Shown: positions 15,944 through 25,182, counted from the first letter of the stretch. The stretch: 53,212 bases of DNA from an uncultured Muribaculaceae bacterium (GCA_910578035.1 CAJTOB010000014.1:1-53212); one strand, 5' to 3'. Numbers and translations are program-made. Notes: generated by a model not told the origin, from the sequence alone.

Positions 15944-16972
15944 TTAATTTTCGGTTAGTTTCTTTTCAAGATCGCGTACTCTGGCAAAAAGCTCGCCGAG
16001 ATTTTTTTGATAGGCACACAAGCGGGCGTATTCACCCATAGGCATGGCCGGAGAGCCCATGATGCGGCTGCCTGCCGCTACGCTCTTGGGGAGACCGCTC
16101 TGAGCGCCTATCTGTGTGCCGTCGCCGATGGTTATATGGCCCGATATGCCGACCTGGCCGCCGAACATACAGTTCGAACCGATTTTTGTGGACCCGGCTA
16201 TACCGACCTGTGACGCCATTACTGTATCATGGCCTATTTCCACGTTGTGCGCAACCTGAATGAGATTGTCGAGCTTCACGCCGCGGCTTATAAGGGTGCG
16301 GCCCATGGTCGAGCGATCTATGGTGGTGTTGGCACCGATTTCGACATCGTCTTCAATCTCTACGATGCCAATCTGCTCTATCTTGTGATATACTCCGTCG
16401 GCATCTGGCGCGAATCCGAAGCCGTCGGCTCCGATTACAGCACCGCTGTGCAGCACACAGCGACATCCAATGCGGCAGTTATGGTAAATTTTCACACCCG
16501 GATAAACCGTCGTATCATCGCCTATCTCAACACCGTCGCCGATATAGGACTGAGGATAGATTTTTACGTTTTCGCCGAGTTTCACACCGCGCCCTATGTA
16601 GGCGAAAGCGCCGACGTAGCACGACTCCGGCACAACTGCGTCTTCCGCAATATGGCACGGCTCTTCTTTGCCTTGAAGAGAGGGCCGCATGGCTGTTGAG
16701 GCAAGTTCGAGAAGACGGGCCAGCGAGCTATAGGGATCGGCTACGCGGATAAGGGTGGCCGATACAGACTGCTCGGGTTCGAAGTTGTCGGCTACGAGAA
16801 CTATAGAAGCCTGAGTCTCGTATATATAGTGAGTGTATTTCGGATTTGCAAGAAATGTGAGGGAGCCGGGTGTGGCTTCCTCGATTTTGGCGAAGGTAGA
16901 TACCGCCGCCGATGGATTGCCGTCTACACGGCCTCCGATATATTGAGCTATCTGCTGTGCTGTAAACTGCAT
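15944..16972 (-). CDS. lpxD: UDP-3-O-acylglucosamine N-acyltransferase
   Basis: From ATG 16972 the protein has 342 aa. An N-terminal domain of about 100 residues (MQFTAQQIAQYIGG, ANPKYTHYIYETQASIVLV) contacts uridine. A hexapeptide-repeat beta-helix (about 105-310) follows, and then a C-terminal helix. The catalytic His is in LIQVAHNVEIG, matching His239 of E. coli. It adds the second hydroxyacyl chain in lipid A synthesis. The frame continues upstream to 17035 but without LpxD-like sequence. It heads the lpxD-lpxC/fabZ-lpxA cluster, 120 nt after the GH92 gene; a weak GACCTTTG on the minus strand in that gap could be a promoter. Confidence 0.96.
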   Translation of the reverse strand: MQFTAQQIAQYIGGRVDGNPSAAVSTFAKIEEATPGSLTFLANPKYTHYIYETQASIVLVADNFEPEQSVSATLIRVADPYSSLARLLELASTAMRPSLQGKEEPCHIAEDAVVPESCYVGAFAYIGRGVKLGENVKIYPQSYIGDGVEIGDDTTVYPGVKIYHNCRIGCRCVLHSGAVIGADGFGFAPDADGVYHKIEQIGIVEIEDDVEIGANTTIDRSTMGRTLISRGVKLDNLIQVAHNVEIGHDTVMASQVGIAGSTKIGSNCMFGGQVGISGHITIGDGTQIGAQSGLPKSVAAGSRIMGSPAMPMGEYARLCAYQKNLGELFARVRDLEKKLTEN

Positions 16973-17092
16973 TATTGTCAAAGATTGTGGCAATTCAAGA
17001 TGCAAAGGTCGCAAAAAAAAACGACAATACAGCAACTTACCCCGTTTTTTTGCCCTTTGGCGTAGTTTCAGCGTCTAAAATAGCAGTTTTGT

Positions 17093-19309
17093 CTACTGTT
17101 TTCGGGCTTCCGGCCCCATTGAAAAGACGAGACGTCCGCCCGAAGCAAGGTCGGCATGCTGTAGAGTTGTGCCATCGACCGGTTTGCCGTTGAGAGTGGC
17201 GTTCTGTATGTATTTATTTGTCGGCGAATTGTTTTCGGCAATGATTTCGAATTTTTTGCCATCGGCAAGTTGGATTGTCGCGCGGTCGAACATCGGAGAG
17301 CCGATTTGATATTCCGGCAAGCCTGGAGTTACAGGGTAGAAGCCCAGCATAGAGAAAACAACGAAAGCCGACATGCCGCCTCCGTCTTCGTCGCCAGGTA
17401 TGCCCATAAGGTCGTTGCGGAACCACTGCTGTAAGAGTGTGCGGATTCTTTTCTGCGTCATCCATGGGCGCCCGGCGTAGTTGTAGAGATAGGGAATGTG
17501 GAGACTCGGTTCGTTAGCCATAGAGAACTGGCCTACGTTGCCTGTATGGTCGGGGAGTTGAGAATAGAAGTGGAACTTGGCACGGCCGAGAGGCTCGTTG
17601 AACATTCGGTCGAGTTCGGCACAGAACGCGTCGGCGCCTCCCATCAGTTCGATGAGGTCGGGTATGTTGTGCGGCACATCCCAGCGATAAATCCAGCCAT
17701 TGTTTTCGCCATAGTACTCACGGGCGCCCATGCCTCCGGGCCAGCGGTAATCGAAGGGCTCAATGAAGCGGCCGGCAGAGTCCTTAGGATGGAAAAATTT
17801 TGTATCATGATTGAAAATATTGCGGTAGTTCAGAGAGGCTTCTGCATAGCGTGTGCTGTCCGCCCTGTTTCCGAGAAAGCCTGCAATCTGCGACAGACAC
17901 CATTGGTCGTAGGCCGTGCCGAGTGTCACGGCAACAGGCTGGCGCTTTTCAAATGAATTTACTTCGGGTATATATTCCGTTTCTCCGGGGGCAAGAGCCG
18001 GGATATAGCCGCGCTCTTTGTAGAAACGGTCGAGCTCGCCCGCCGGGAGGCCAGACCACGGTGCAAGGGTCTTGTTTTCGATGCCGCGGCGACAAGCCTC
18101 GTATGCAAGGGCAATGTCGAAGTCTTTCAGACCTTTGGCATATGCGTCGGCTATACTTGCCACACCGTGGTTAGAATTCATGCGCCGCGTGTCGCCTGTT
18201 ATTTCCGGGAAAGTCGGCATCCAGAGGCTGTCGGTCTGTGAGGCCATGCGCAGATATGAGCGCAGTATATTGAGCTCGAGCTCAGGTTCGATGATTACGC
18301 GCATCGGGTGAGCTGCACGGTAGGTATCCCATATCCAGTCGTCGGTGTAAAATGGCTGGCCGCCATCGTCGTGAACTTTCCCGTCTGAAGCGCTGAAGTA
18401 GCGTCCGTTTTCGCTCAGACACACCGGGCGCTCATGCATGCGGTAGAGCGACGTATAGAACAGAGCCTTGTCATCATCACTGCCGGTTTCAACTTCTATA
18501 CGGCCGAGCGTGCTGTTCCATATCTTCCGAGCCGATTCGGCTACGGCTTCAAGGTTGTAGTCTTTTATTTCGCGGCGCAGATTCCGCTCGGCCTGCTCTT
18601 CGCTGATAAAAGAGACTCCGTAGCGCAGATTGATAGTTTTTACGTCTTTGCCGTATCTCAAAGCCAGGCAAGCGTTGTGCCCCTCTGCGGAATCTGCCGG
18701 AACAGTTGAGCCGTCTGCAATGCGGAAAACGCCTGTCGGAGACTGAGCAGTCTCCATGAACACATAGATTTTCACCCCGTTGTCGAGATTCTGATATCCT
18801 TTTATGCTGTTGCCCTGTGCAAAGAGACGTCCGTCGCGAGAATTGAAAGTGAGATACGACGGACCTTCGTTTTTCATTTCCAGCTCATAAATTGCCGATT
18901 GGCTTGAAGGTGCGAAACGTACGCCGATGCCGGCTTCGTCAAGAAACACGGAGTAGCGGTAGGGCTTTACTTCCTCGTTGTCGTAGCTGTATGAGGTAAC
19001 GGGAGCGAATTCTGCGCTGTCGCCTTGTACGAGCGACAGATTGAAGGCCGATTTTTCGCGGTGATTAGTGACAATTAAAGGAAGACCGTTGAGACGGTCG
19101 GACGTAAAGTCTCCGCGCTCGGGCACCATGCGCAGCATACTGTGTGGCAGATGCACGTTCGGGAAAGTCGGCACAAGAAGATGGCTGATGTTGCCGATAT
19201 AGGGATTTACATATTCCACGGGTTCATGCAAGTGCATGTAATCACGGTCCGAGTTGCATGCACTGAGCATCAGAGCGGGCAATACGGTGTAAAGCAAGCG
19301 AAATTTCAT
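17093..19309 (-). CDS. Glycoside hydrolase family 92 lipoprotein (alpha-mannosidase type)
   Basis: The 738-aa product has a lipobox LSAC (Cys18) and the two-domain GH92 layout. The N-terminal beta-sandwich starts with VEYVNPYIGN. The (alpha/alpha)6 catalytic part contains YTDDWIWDTYRAAHPM, NIPDLIELMGG and the signature GIPGDEDGGGMSAFVVFSML followed by GFYPVTPGLPEYQIGSP. GH92 enzymes are calcium-dependent exo-mannosidases that trim N-glycans or fungal mannan at the cell surface. The gene starts 5 nt after the coaE stop, so it is almost certainly on the same mRNA as nusB-yajC-ybbR-coaE, an unexpected place for a glycan-degrading enzyme. Confidence 0.94.
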   Translation of the reverse strand: MKFRLLYTVLPALMLSACNSDRDYMHLHEPVEYVNPYIGNISHLLVPTFPNVHLPHSMLRMVPERGDFTSDRLNGLPLIVTNHREKSAFNLSLVQGDSAEFAPVTSYSYDNEEVKPYRYSVFLDEAGIGVRFAPSSQSAIYELEMKNEGPSYLTFNSRDGRLFAQGNSIKGYQNLDNGVKIYVFMETAQSPTGVFRIADGSTVPADSAEGHNACLALRYGKDVKTINLRYGVSFISEEQAERNLRREIKDYNLEAVAESARKIWNSTLGRIEVETGSDDDKALFYTSLYRMHERPVCLSENGRYFSASDGKVHDDGGQPFYTDDWIWDTYRAAHPMRVIIEPELELNILRSYLRMASQTDSLWMPTFPEITGDTRRMNSNHGVASIADAYAKGLKDFDIALAYEACRRGIENKTLAPWSGLPAGELDRFYKERGYIPALAPGETEYIPEVNSFEKRQPVAVTLGTAYDQWCLSQIAGFLGNRADSTRYAEASLNYRNIFNHDTKFFHPKDSAGRFIEPFDYRWPGGMGAREYYGENNGWIYRWDVPHNIPDLIELMGGADAFCAELDRMFNEPLGRAKFHFYSQLPDHTGNVGQFSMANEPSLHIPYLYNYAGRPWMTQKRIRTLLQQWFRNDLMGIPGDEDGGGMSAFVVFSMLGFYPVTPGLPEYQIGSPMFDRATIQLADGKKFEIIAENNSPTNKYIQNATLNGKPVDGTTLQHADLASGGRLVFSMGPEARKQ

Positions 19310-19314
19310 GTGAT

Positions 19315-19896
19315 TCAGATTGTGCCAATCAGCTCCTCAATCTGAGGCAGCAGGGCGTTTTTTTCATCATTCAGGATTGTAAACATGCGCAGAGGCGGCG
19401 CATCCGCCGGCGCTTCTATTCTTTGGGCCGCTATGCGGCTTTCGACTTGCGCCCGGCTCAGATTGTTGCGGCGCATAGTGCGGTCTATCCTCAATTCGAT
19501 CGGAGATTCGACACGCCATTCGGCGTCGACCATCGTATTAAGGCCGCTTTCATAGAGAATGGCGGTCTCGACAAATGTAAAATCGGAATCCTGCTCTCCA
19601 ACCCATCGCGCTATATCATCTTTCACTGCGCCATGAACAATAGCATTGAGAACAGATAGTTTTTCGGCGTCTTCAAATACTATTGCCGCTATACGCCTGC
19701 GGTCTATGATGCCATCGGCGACTGCGGATTCGTCGATTTCTTCGATCAGGCGTCGTTTTATTTCGCAGTCGGCATCCATAAGGGCCTTTGCACGGCTGTC
19801 GCAGTCGTACACCGGATATCCGAGTATGCGCAATATCCTGCTCACTACGGATTTGCCGGAGCCGATGCCTCCGGTGATGGCTATCAGACGTTTCAT
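19315..19896 (-). CDS. coaE: Dephospho-CoA kinase
   Basis: This 193-aa protein opens with MKRLIAITGGIGSGKSVVSR, the P-loop of CoaE. It has YPVYDCDSRAKALMD and VETAILYESGLN in the expected places. It catalyses the last step of coenzyme A synthesis, ATP-dependent phosphorylation of the ribose 3'-OH. Its ATG overlaps the ybbR stop (ATGA), indicating translational coupling. The order nusB-yajC-ybbR-coaE is common in Bacteroidales. Confidence 0.96.
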   Translation of the reverse strand: MKRLIAITGGIGSGKSVVSRILRILGYPVYDCDSRAKALMDADCEIKRRLIEEIDESAVADGIIDRRRIAAIVFEDAEKLSVLNAIVHGAVKDDIARWVGEQDSDFTFVETAILYESGLNTMVDAEWRVESPIELRIDRTMRRNNLSRAQVESRIAAQRIEAPADAPPLRMFTILNDEKNALLPQIEELIGTI

Positions 19897-20867
19897 CTAT
19901 GCTCGATTATATATTCGGCACTGTCTACAGACAGATGTACATTCTGAAGATTCGAGGGAACATCGCGGAGCGTGAGTTTCATCATCTTCGAGGGATTGTG
20001 CGGATTAATCCGTTTATAGTCCGCGACAATGCGGAAGTGTGGGTCGCTTTTTACATAGGCGCTCATTGGCACCATATAAAAGACATCTATCTGCGCCGGA
20101 AATGTGATGAGTTTTGTGCCTTCGGGCACGTTGACCGGCTCTATCACAACTTTACGGCTTTTGAAAATAAGCGGTTCTACGTCAAACGACACATCTATGC
20201 TGTCGGGAATCACCCTCGAGCCGGTCGGACCGATCAGACGCACGCGCCGCGTTTCGCTCTCGCTGAGGCCAGTAAGGCGTATGGGCTCGGTCGTAACGGC
20301 ATTGTAGTTGTCCGGAATGGCTACGCCGGGAGCCATGAATACCTTTACGCTGTCTGCCGAAAGCCGCGGACGCCCGGTGAGAGCCGACTGCGGCCCTACG
20401 GTCACTTTGTAGTCTATGTTCAGAGGCATAGAGAATCCCGGGTGGGTTGTGTAGGGAATAACCAGAGAGTCCGGGTAGACCACGCTCACCTGCGAACCGC
20501 CGGCGGTGGTGCGCGCAAGGGCTTTTAGCTCGGTCGAGCTAAGATGAAGCAAACCGTTCGAACGGTATGCTCTGAAGTCGATATTTACGGTCGGCTTAGA
20601 GCCAGCCAGCATTTTTATGACTTGAGTGCCGCGTGCCCTCAGGCTCACATTAAGAGCTTCGGGGCCTGGGCTTATGAGAGTCACAGAGTCGGGTACATGA
20701 GTGATTTTCATCGGCAGACGCACGTCGAACTGTTCTTCCTCGTTGAGCGACAATACGAGCCATAGCACGGCCGATATCGTCAGAAAGAGGAGGAACATCA
20801 AAGCGTCGCGGCCACGGCGCGAACGCACCGCGGCCATCAACTTGCCGAATTGTTCTTTAATACCCAT
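19893..20867 (-). CDS. YbbR-like domain protein
   Basis: This 324-aa protein has one N-terminal membrane segment (about 20-41, ALMFLLFLTISAVLWLVLSL) and then several YbbR repeats of extracytoplasmic beta structure. Examples are PDSVTLISPGPEALNVSLRA, VYPDSLVIPY, SVKVFMAPG and a last repeat to the C-terminus. In Firmicutes YbbR (CdaR) proteins regulate the diadenylate cyclase CdaA, but no cdaA homologue lies in this window. In Bacteroidota the gene is typically found between yajC and coaE, as here. Confidence 0.88.
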   Translation of the reverse strand: MGIKEQFGKLMAAVRSRRGRDALMFLLFLTISAVLWLVLSLNEEEQFDVRLPMKITHVPDSVTLISPGPEALNVSLRARGTQVIKMLAGSKPTVNIDFRAYRSNGLLHLSSTELKALARTTAGGSQVSVVYPDSLVIPYTTHPGFSMPLNIDYKVTVGPQSALTGRPRLSADSVKVFMAPGVAIPDNYNAVTTEPIRLTGLSESETRRVRLIGPTGSRVIPDSIDVSFDVEPLIFKSRKVVIEPVNVPEGTKLITFPAQIDVFYMVPMSAYVKSDPHFRIVADYKRINPHNPSKMMKLTLRDVPSNLQNVHLSVDSAEYIIEHR

Positions 20868-20894
20868 CTGAGTGCACTGAGGGTATTACCCGTT

Positions 20895-21230
20895 TTATTT
20901 CTGCTGGTCGGAGTTCTGGGCTGCCTGGTTGGCTTCTTCCGCAGAAGGATATACCGAGCCTTTGTCTACGCGAATGCGAACGTCTTTGTCGATTTCAATA
21001 ATGAAATATGTATCTTTCACTTCGCGGATAGTGCCATAGATGCCGCCTGCGGTAACAATCTTGTCGCCTTTGTCGAGGGCTTCGCGGAATTTTTTGATTT
21101 CTTTCTGGCGTTTCTGCTGGGGGCGAATCATGAAAAAGTAGAACACCACAAAGAGTGCCACAATCATCAGAATGCTACCCATACCGCCGCCTGCGGCCTG
21201 TGCTCCGTCGAGGAGAATGTAATTAAGCAT
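20895..21230 (-). CDS. yajC: Preprotein translocase subunit YajC
   Basis: This 111-aa protein has a short periplasmic N-terminus, one membrane helix (about 18-36, ILMIVALFVVFYFFMIRPQQ) and the cytosolic YajC domain with RPQQKRQKEIKKF and KGDKIVTAGGIYGTI. YajC associates with SecDF at the Sec translocon. It sits 30 nt after nusB and 28 nt before ybbR, inside one operon. Confidence 0.95.
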   Translation of the reverse strand: MLNYILLDGAQAAGGGMGSILMIVALFVVFYFFMIRPQQKRQKEIKKFREALDKGDKIVTAGGIYGTIREVKDTYFIIEIDKDVRIRVDKGSVYPSAEEANQAAQNSDQQK

Positions 21231-21259
21231 TGTATTTAGGTTTAATGGTTTTTATCGAA

Positions 21260-22735
21260 TTATATTTTTTTGTCTATCACACCATCAGCAGACAGTTTCT
21301 TAACAACCGAATAGAGTATTCCGTTCACGAAGCTGCCGCTGCGGGGGGTGCTGTAGTCGTTGGCGATTTCGATATATTCGTTCATCGACACCGGCACCGG
21401 AATCGACGGATAATGCACGATTTCGGCAATGGCCGTGAGAAGAATCACAATATCCATGAATGCCAGACGGTCAGAATCCCACTGCTGAGTGTTGATGAAA
21501 CTGTCGATTAGCGCGCGGTATTCTTCGCGGTTCTTGACTACGAATTCGAACAGTTCCGAGCCAAAAGCTTCGTCCGCATCGTTCATGAACTTAGGCAGAA
21601 GGGTTATTTTGCCAACGCTGTCCTGAGGCGCATTGTCGGCCGAATCTTCGTCGGAAGCGGCATAGGAGCGGCGCATTGTCTTGAGTGTGAATGTGCTCAT
21701 GATGGCAAGGTCGTCGTTCCAGTAGACAGCTCGGTTTTCGAGTGCTTCTGCCAGTTCGTCGGAGGGCACTATTATAGAGCGTGTCACCTCGCGCCAGAAA
21801 GCGGCATCGGTGGCGAAATCGCCGGCTTCGCTCTCCATGTATTCCTTATACAGAGAACTTGCCGTTATCTGGTCGAGCAGTCCGGCAAAAAGCAGGTCGC
21901 TGTCGCGCCAGTTGGCCGGGTCGGCGTCGCCGTTGTCCTTGGCATATTCAGAGAGGGCTGTGCATTCGTTGAGAGCCTTTACATAAAGGTTGTCTACGAA
22001 TCGCAGACTCGGATTGAGGTCTTCCTCTGTCGGCAGATATTTGTTTTTGGCCTCATCAAGACGCGCTTCCTGAAGGCGGGTGATATATACCGGCATAAGA
22101 AGAAGTGCATGATAGAGGTCGTAGGCCATGGTGAGCGACTTGTCGAGATCGGTGCGCGCTTTCAGATATGTGGCGCGGGTATCGTCGAACGACATCAGGG
22201 TCTCTGAGAACATCTTCATGCCGTTGTCGAAGCCGAGATGGCTGAAATTCTCGTCGCGACGAAGCACTCTCTCAATCCCCTTGTGTTTGCGGATAACTGT
22301 CGAGAAGACTGTGTTCCAGAAAGCTACATCGTCGGCCATCTGGAGTTTGCGTTTGCGCTTATAGTCGCTATAGACTGAAGACGCAGTCACAGCACCGAGA
22401 ATCTCGTCAAGGCAAGAATCGAATTTCGGCAGACGGCTGCGGTTTTTCATCAGCAGTGCCGTCATGTCGGAATTTTCGCGCATGGCTTTGCCAACGCGGT
22501 TCTTTTTCAGGCCCGGGTCGGGGTCGAGTGTGCGCCCGGAGCCGGAACCCAGAGGAATTCCGCTAAGTTTGAGAAGTAATACCAGGAGGTCGAGATAAAC
22601 CGAATATGCGAACTGACGCTCGCGGGAGCCGTCGGTATCGGCCGGTGCATTTTCGAGTTTGAAATCCTTGCGCGTCAGCAGAAACGAATATAGAATCTGG
22701 ACGGTCTTGATTCTGATTAAACTGCGGTTTATCAT
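21260..22735 (-). CDS. nusB: Transcription antitermination factor NusB, elongated by an internal duplication
   Basis: The N-terminus MINRSLIRIKTVQILYSFLL and the C-terminal NusB fold (about 395-490, with WDSDRLAFMDIVILLTAIAE and VNGILYSVVKKL) mark this as the Bacteroidota NusB, an RNA-binding partner of NusE in antitermination. Bacteroides NusB proteins have about 308 residues; this one has 491. The extra length is a second, diverged copy of the middle module. Residues 116-148 (VTASSVYSDYKRKRK onward) mirror 290-322 (ITASSLYKEYMESEA onward), an offset of 174 residues. The second copy keeps the family-typical YLPTEEDLNPSLRFVDN and VYWNDD; the first copy has diverged. It is the first gene of nusB-yajC-ybbR-coaE. 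Confidence 0.9.
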   Translation of the reverse strand: MINRSLIRIKTVQILYSFLLTRKDFKLENAPADTDGSRERQFAYSVYLDLLVLLLKLSGIPLGSGSGRTLDPDPGLKKNRVGKAMRENSDMTALLMKNRSRLPKFDSCLDEILGAVTASSVYSDYKRKRKLQMADDVAFWNTVFSTVIRKHKGIERVLRRDENFSHLGFDNGMKMFSETLMSFDDTRATYLKARTDLDKSLTMAYDLYHALLLMPVYITRLQEARLDEAKNKYLPTEEDLNPSLRFVDNLYVKALNECTALSEYAKDNGDADPANWRDSDLLFAGLLDQITASSLYKEYMESEAGDFATDAAFWREVTRSIIVPSDELAEALENRAVYWNDDLAIMSTFTLKTMRRSYAASDEDSADNAPQDSVGKITLLPKFMNDADEAFGSELFEFVVKNREEYRALIDSFINTQQWDSDRLAFMDIVILLTAIAEIVHYPSIPVPVSMNEYIEIANDYSTPRSGSFVNGILYSVVKKLSADGVIDKKI

Positions 22736-22770
22736 ATTATGTTAATGTTCAATCTTTCTTGTTTGGGTTG

Positions 22771-22778
22771 CAAAGTTA
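22771..22778 (-). promoter_or_regulatory. -7 box (TAACTTTG) for the nusB operon
   Basis: This minus-strand match to TAnnTTTG lies 36 nt upstream of the nusB ATG. A leader of about 30 nt would result. The -33 element is not obvious. Confidence 0.5.
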
Positions 22779-22818
22779 AGCAAAAATCCCCGATTTGCAG
22801 CCACATGTCTCGAAATAA

Positions 22819-24477
22819 TTACATGCGTGTGTCGAAGCGGCCCGGGCGTTCGAGGGTTTCGGTGGTCGAGCGGCCGTAAGCATCGGTATAAGTCACAGTC
22901 ACGGGAAGATGTGAGGTTCGGGCTTTTACAATGAACATATGGTTGTTTACCCGTACGGCGTCGGAGGTGGGTGCTTTGCCCAGCGAGCGGAATAACTCTA
23001 TCGGGTAAGCGGCTATCAGCATGGGGTCGTCGGCGGTTATACGTTCGACCTCGAGCATTCTGCCGTCTTCGCTCATAGTGACAGTGCCGGCCGGTTCGTA
23101 GTCGAAGATATTTACCAGCACCATATTGTCATCGAATTTTGAAAAATCTGTGCGGTTCGGATATTTTTCGATATATTTTATATATGTCGAGTCGGTGGCA
23201 TATTTGTTTTTTACTGTGTTGACATCATAGATGCGGAATGGTTTGCGGTCGCATTCGGCAACACCTTCGAAGCGGGAAGTGAATTTCTTGCCGTCGAAGC
23301 TGTAGACCTTGAAACCTGCCGGAGAGCCGTCGGAGCATATGTCGCGTCCGCCGACTGCCTTAGTGTTCCAGAAAATACAGCATAGAGCCGATACATTGTC
23401 TTCGTGTATATTCGGATATCCGGGAGCTTCGACATGGTTGTTGTAGTGGGTGTGACCGGTAAGAAATCTTACTTTTTCGAAGTCTTTGACTGTTTCGGCA
23501 AGCTTAATGGAGGCTTCGCCATCTTTGCCCTGGCTGGGATAGGCAGTGAAATTTCCGTCGATGCTCAGCCTCCAGGCGGGTATATGCATGCATATGACAA
23601 GTGGCGTGGATTTATCTTTCACCAGTTCGAGGTCGCGGCGGAGCCAGTCGAGCTGGGCGTCTGTCACATAGCGGTCATAGTTGCGGTCGCCGACAATGCC
23701 TTTGGCGTATTTCCGTTTGGGATTCAGCTCGTTTTTATACACAATGTCATCGAGTACTACGATATGTGCGTCGCCGAGGTTGAACGAGTAGTAGGACGGT
23801 GCCATTGTGGTGCGGAACGGTGCGGAGGCTATGAAGTCGGTGTCCGGCCCATGAGGTATGGCAGGGTCGTTGTCGTGGTTGCCTGTCACAGGGAAGAACA
23901 GTGTGGGATATTCTACTTCGCGAAGAGTGGCCATGAAGTCTGCCGGCCCGAAATCGTTCGAGTACCAGTATCGGTCCCAGCTGAGGTCGCCGAGCGCTAC
24001 AGTGTAGACCGGCACATCAGACTGCGCCACATACTCTTTGATGCGGGGCATGAACCCGGCCTTGAACTGTTCGATGTCATCGGCGCGGTTGGCAAGGTGA
24101 ATGTCGGTAACCACGACCAGATCGAACTTTTTGTTTTCCGTCGGAAAAATCTCGAAATCATGAGTCTCCGCTGCTGCTGGTTCGGCAGTATTCAGGTGAG
24201 CCCATATCCCCGGCTCGCAAGGAGCATTGCCGGGCGCCGGCTCATATCCGGCGGGCAAGGTATAGAATATGTATCCGAGTTTTTTGTCGGTTTCGATGCT
24301 ATATCGTCCATCGGCATCGGTGGTGACTATTGAATAGCCGTCTGATACGGGAATGTTCGCCACTCCGTTGCCATTAGCCATGATACGGCCCGATACGACA
24401 CCTGCATTTATAGACGGATTAAAAGCGATGCCGGCGGTTAAAGCCAGGCAAAGCGCCCTTGATAATGTTTTTTTCAT
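22819..24477 (-). CDS. Secreted calcineurin-like phosphoesterase
   Basis: From ATG 24477 the protein has 552 aa with a signal peptide (MKKTLSRALCLALTAGIAF). An N-terminal beta-sandwich (about 25-110, GVVSGRIMANGNGVANIPVS, TTDADGRYSIET) resembles the carboxypeptidase-regulatory-like and metallophosphatase-N domains. The catalytic core has metal-binding motifs VVTDIHLANR, ALGDLSWDR, VTGNHD, ICMHIPAW and TGHTHYNN. A C-terminal beta domain follows, as in PF16370. The family hydrolyses phosphate esters in the periplasm; the natural substrate is unknown. The frame runs upstream to 24579 but lacks a signal peptide there, so ATG 24477 is chosen. Confidence 0.92.
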   Translation of the reverse strand: MKKTLSRALCLALTAGIAFNPSINAGVVSGRIMANGNGVANIPVSDGYSIVTTDADGRYSIETDKKLGYIFYTLPAGYEPAPGNAPCEPGIWAHLNTAEPAAAETHDFEIFPTENKKFDLVVVTDIHLANRADDIEQFKAGFMPRIKEYVAQSDVPVYTVALGDLSWDRYWYSNDFGPADFMATLREVEYPTLFFPVTGNHDNDPAIPHGPDTDFIASAPFRTTMAPSYYSFNLGDAHIVVLDDIVYKNELNPKRKYAKGIVGDRNYDRYVTDAQLDWLRRDLELVKDKSTPLVICMHIPAWRLSIDGNFTAYPSQGKDGEASIKLAETVKDFEKVRFLTGHTHYNNHVEAPGYPNIHEDNVSALCCIFWNTKAVGGRDICSDGSPAGFKVYSFDGKKFTSRFEGVAECDRKPFRIYDVNTVKNKYATDSTYIKYIEKYPNRTDFSKFDDNMVLVNIFDYEPAGTVTMSEDGRMLEVERITADDPMLIAAYPIELFRSLGKAPTSDAVRVNNHMFIVKARTSHLPVTVTYTDAYGRSTTETLERPGRFDTRM

Positions 24478-24513
24478 TTCGTTGATTACAGATAATTGAG
24501 ATACAGAGACTAA

Positions 24514-24521
24514 CAAACGTA
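24514..24521 (-). promoter_or_regulatory. Candidate -7 box (TACGTTTG) for the phosphoesterase gene
   Basis: This minus-strand match to TAnnTTTG lies 37 nt upstream of the ATG at 24477. No clear -33 box is seen. Confidence 0.4.
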
Positions 24522-24612
24522 CAAGTTCTGAATTATTGACCGAATACCCTGCGGACGGCTTCAAGATAGCCGTAGCCATGGTTTTTCAGATATTGTTGAG
24601 CGCCATTGAGGC

Positions 24613-24658
24613 AAAAGAGACGGCTTCCCTTAGCAGGGTGCCGCCTCTTTCGTTTTTT
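24613..24658. terminator. Bidirectional-looking hairpin terminator
   Basis: Arms AAAGAGACGGC (24614-24624) and GCCGCCTCTTT (24640-24650) pair. An inner CCCT/AGGG extends the stem. T-runs flank it on both strands. The single mismatch is a G-U pair in the minus-strand RNA, so it best serves the DUF5606 gene that ends at 24701. Confidence 0.7.
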
Positions 24659-24700
24659 GATATGGGAAAAATCAGTTTTTACCCGTGAAATGTGGTTTGC

Positions 24701-25153
24701 TTATTTAGTGGCGGCTTCGTCGGCAGCTTCTGCGGCTTCGGCAGCCTGGTCTTCTGCAATTTCTTCGTCTTTGAAGTCGGTGATGCCTGCTGCAACCAGA
24801 ATATTATACCAGGAGAAGAGCTTCTTTATGTCGGTTGTGTACACGCGTTCACGGTCATATTCAGGAAGAATAGTACCGAAATATTCGCGTAGAGCATCTG
24901 CTGTGGCGAAATTCTTGAGGTCTACAGCCTTGCCCTCGTTGGCGTCGTACACTTTCTGGAAAACTCCGCTGAGAGGAGTGTCGCCTCCTTCGGTGTATAT
25001 TGAAATATCGGGTATTGACACTACTTTCTCATGAGGATATGTAGGGGTGCGCTTGCCGGTGGTGATATTTTCTACAATGAGATTGTTTTTGCCGCGGCTA
25101 AGCAGCTTGTAAAGACCGGGTTTGCCGGTGATTGCGATTATACCTTTTAGCAT
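24701..25153 (-). CDS. DUF5606 family protein
   Basis: From ATG 25153 the protein has 150 aa. The N-terminal domain (MLKGIIAITGKPGLYKLLSR, VENITTGKRTPTYPHEKVVS) and the middle (TPLSGVFQKVYDANEGKAV, DALREYFGTILPEYDRERVY) match the DUF5606 family restricted to Bacteroidota. The tail is an acidic, Ala- and Glu-rich low-complexity stretch. It is cytosolic and of unknown function. TATTTTTG on the minus strand at 25183-25190 is its likely -7 box, giving a leader of about 25 nt. It is a single-gene unit with its own terminator. Confidence 0.88.
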   Translation of the reverse strand: MLKGIIAITGKPGLYKLLSRGKNNLIVENITTGKRTPTYPHEKVVSIPDISIYTEGGDTPLSGVFQKVYDANEGKAVDLKNFATADALREYFGTILPEYDRERVYTTDIKKLFSWYNILVAAGITDFKDEEIAEDQAAEAAEAADEAATK

Positions 25154-25182
25154 GGTCTGTTTTATAAGTTGTAATTTGCATG

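Noticed and set aside
24533..24660. Minus-strand open frame of about 40 codons ending in NHGYGYLEAVRRVFGQ
   Set aside because: It has no start codon before the upstream stop and passes through a terminator hairpin; it may be a gene scar but cannot be supported.
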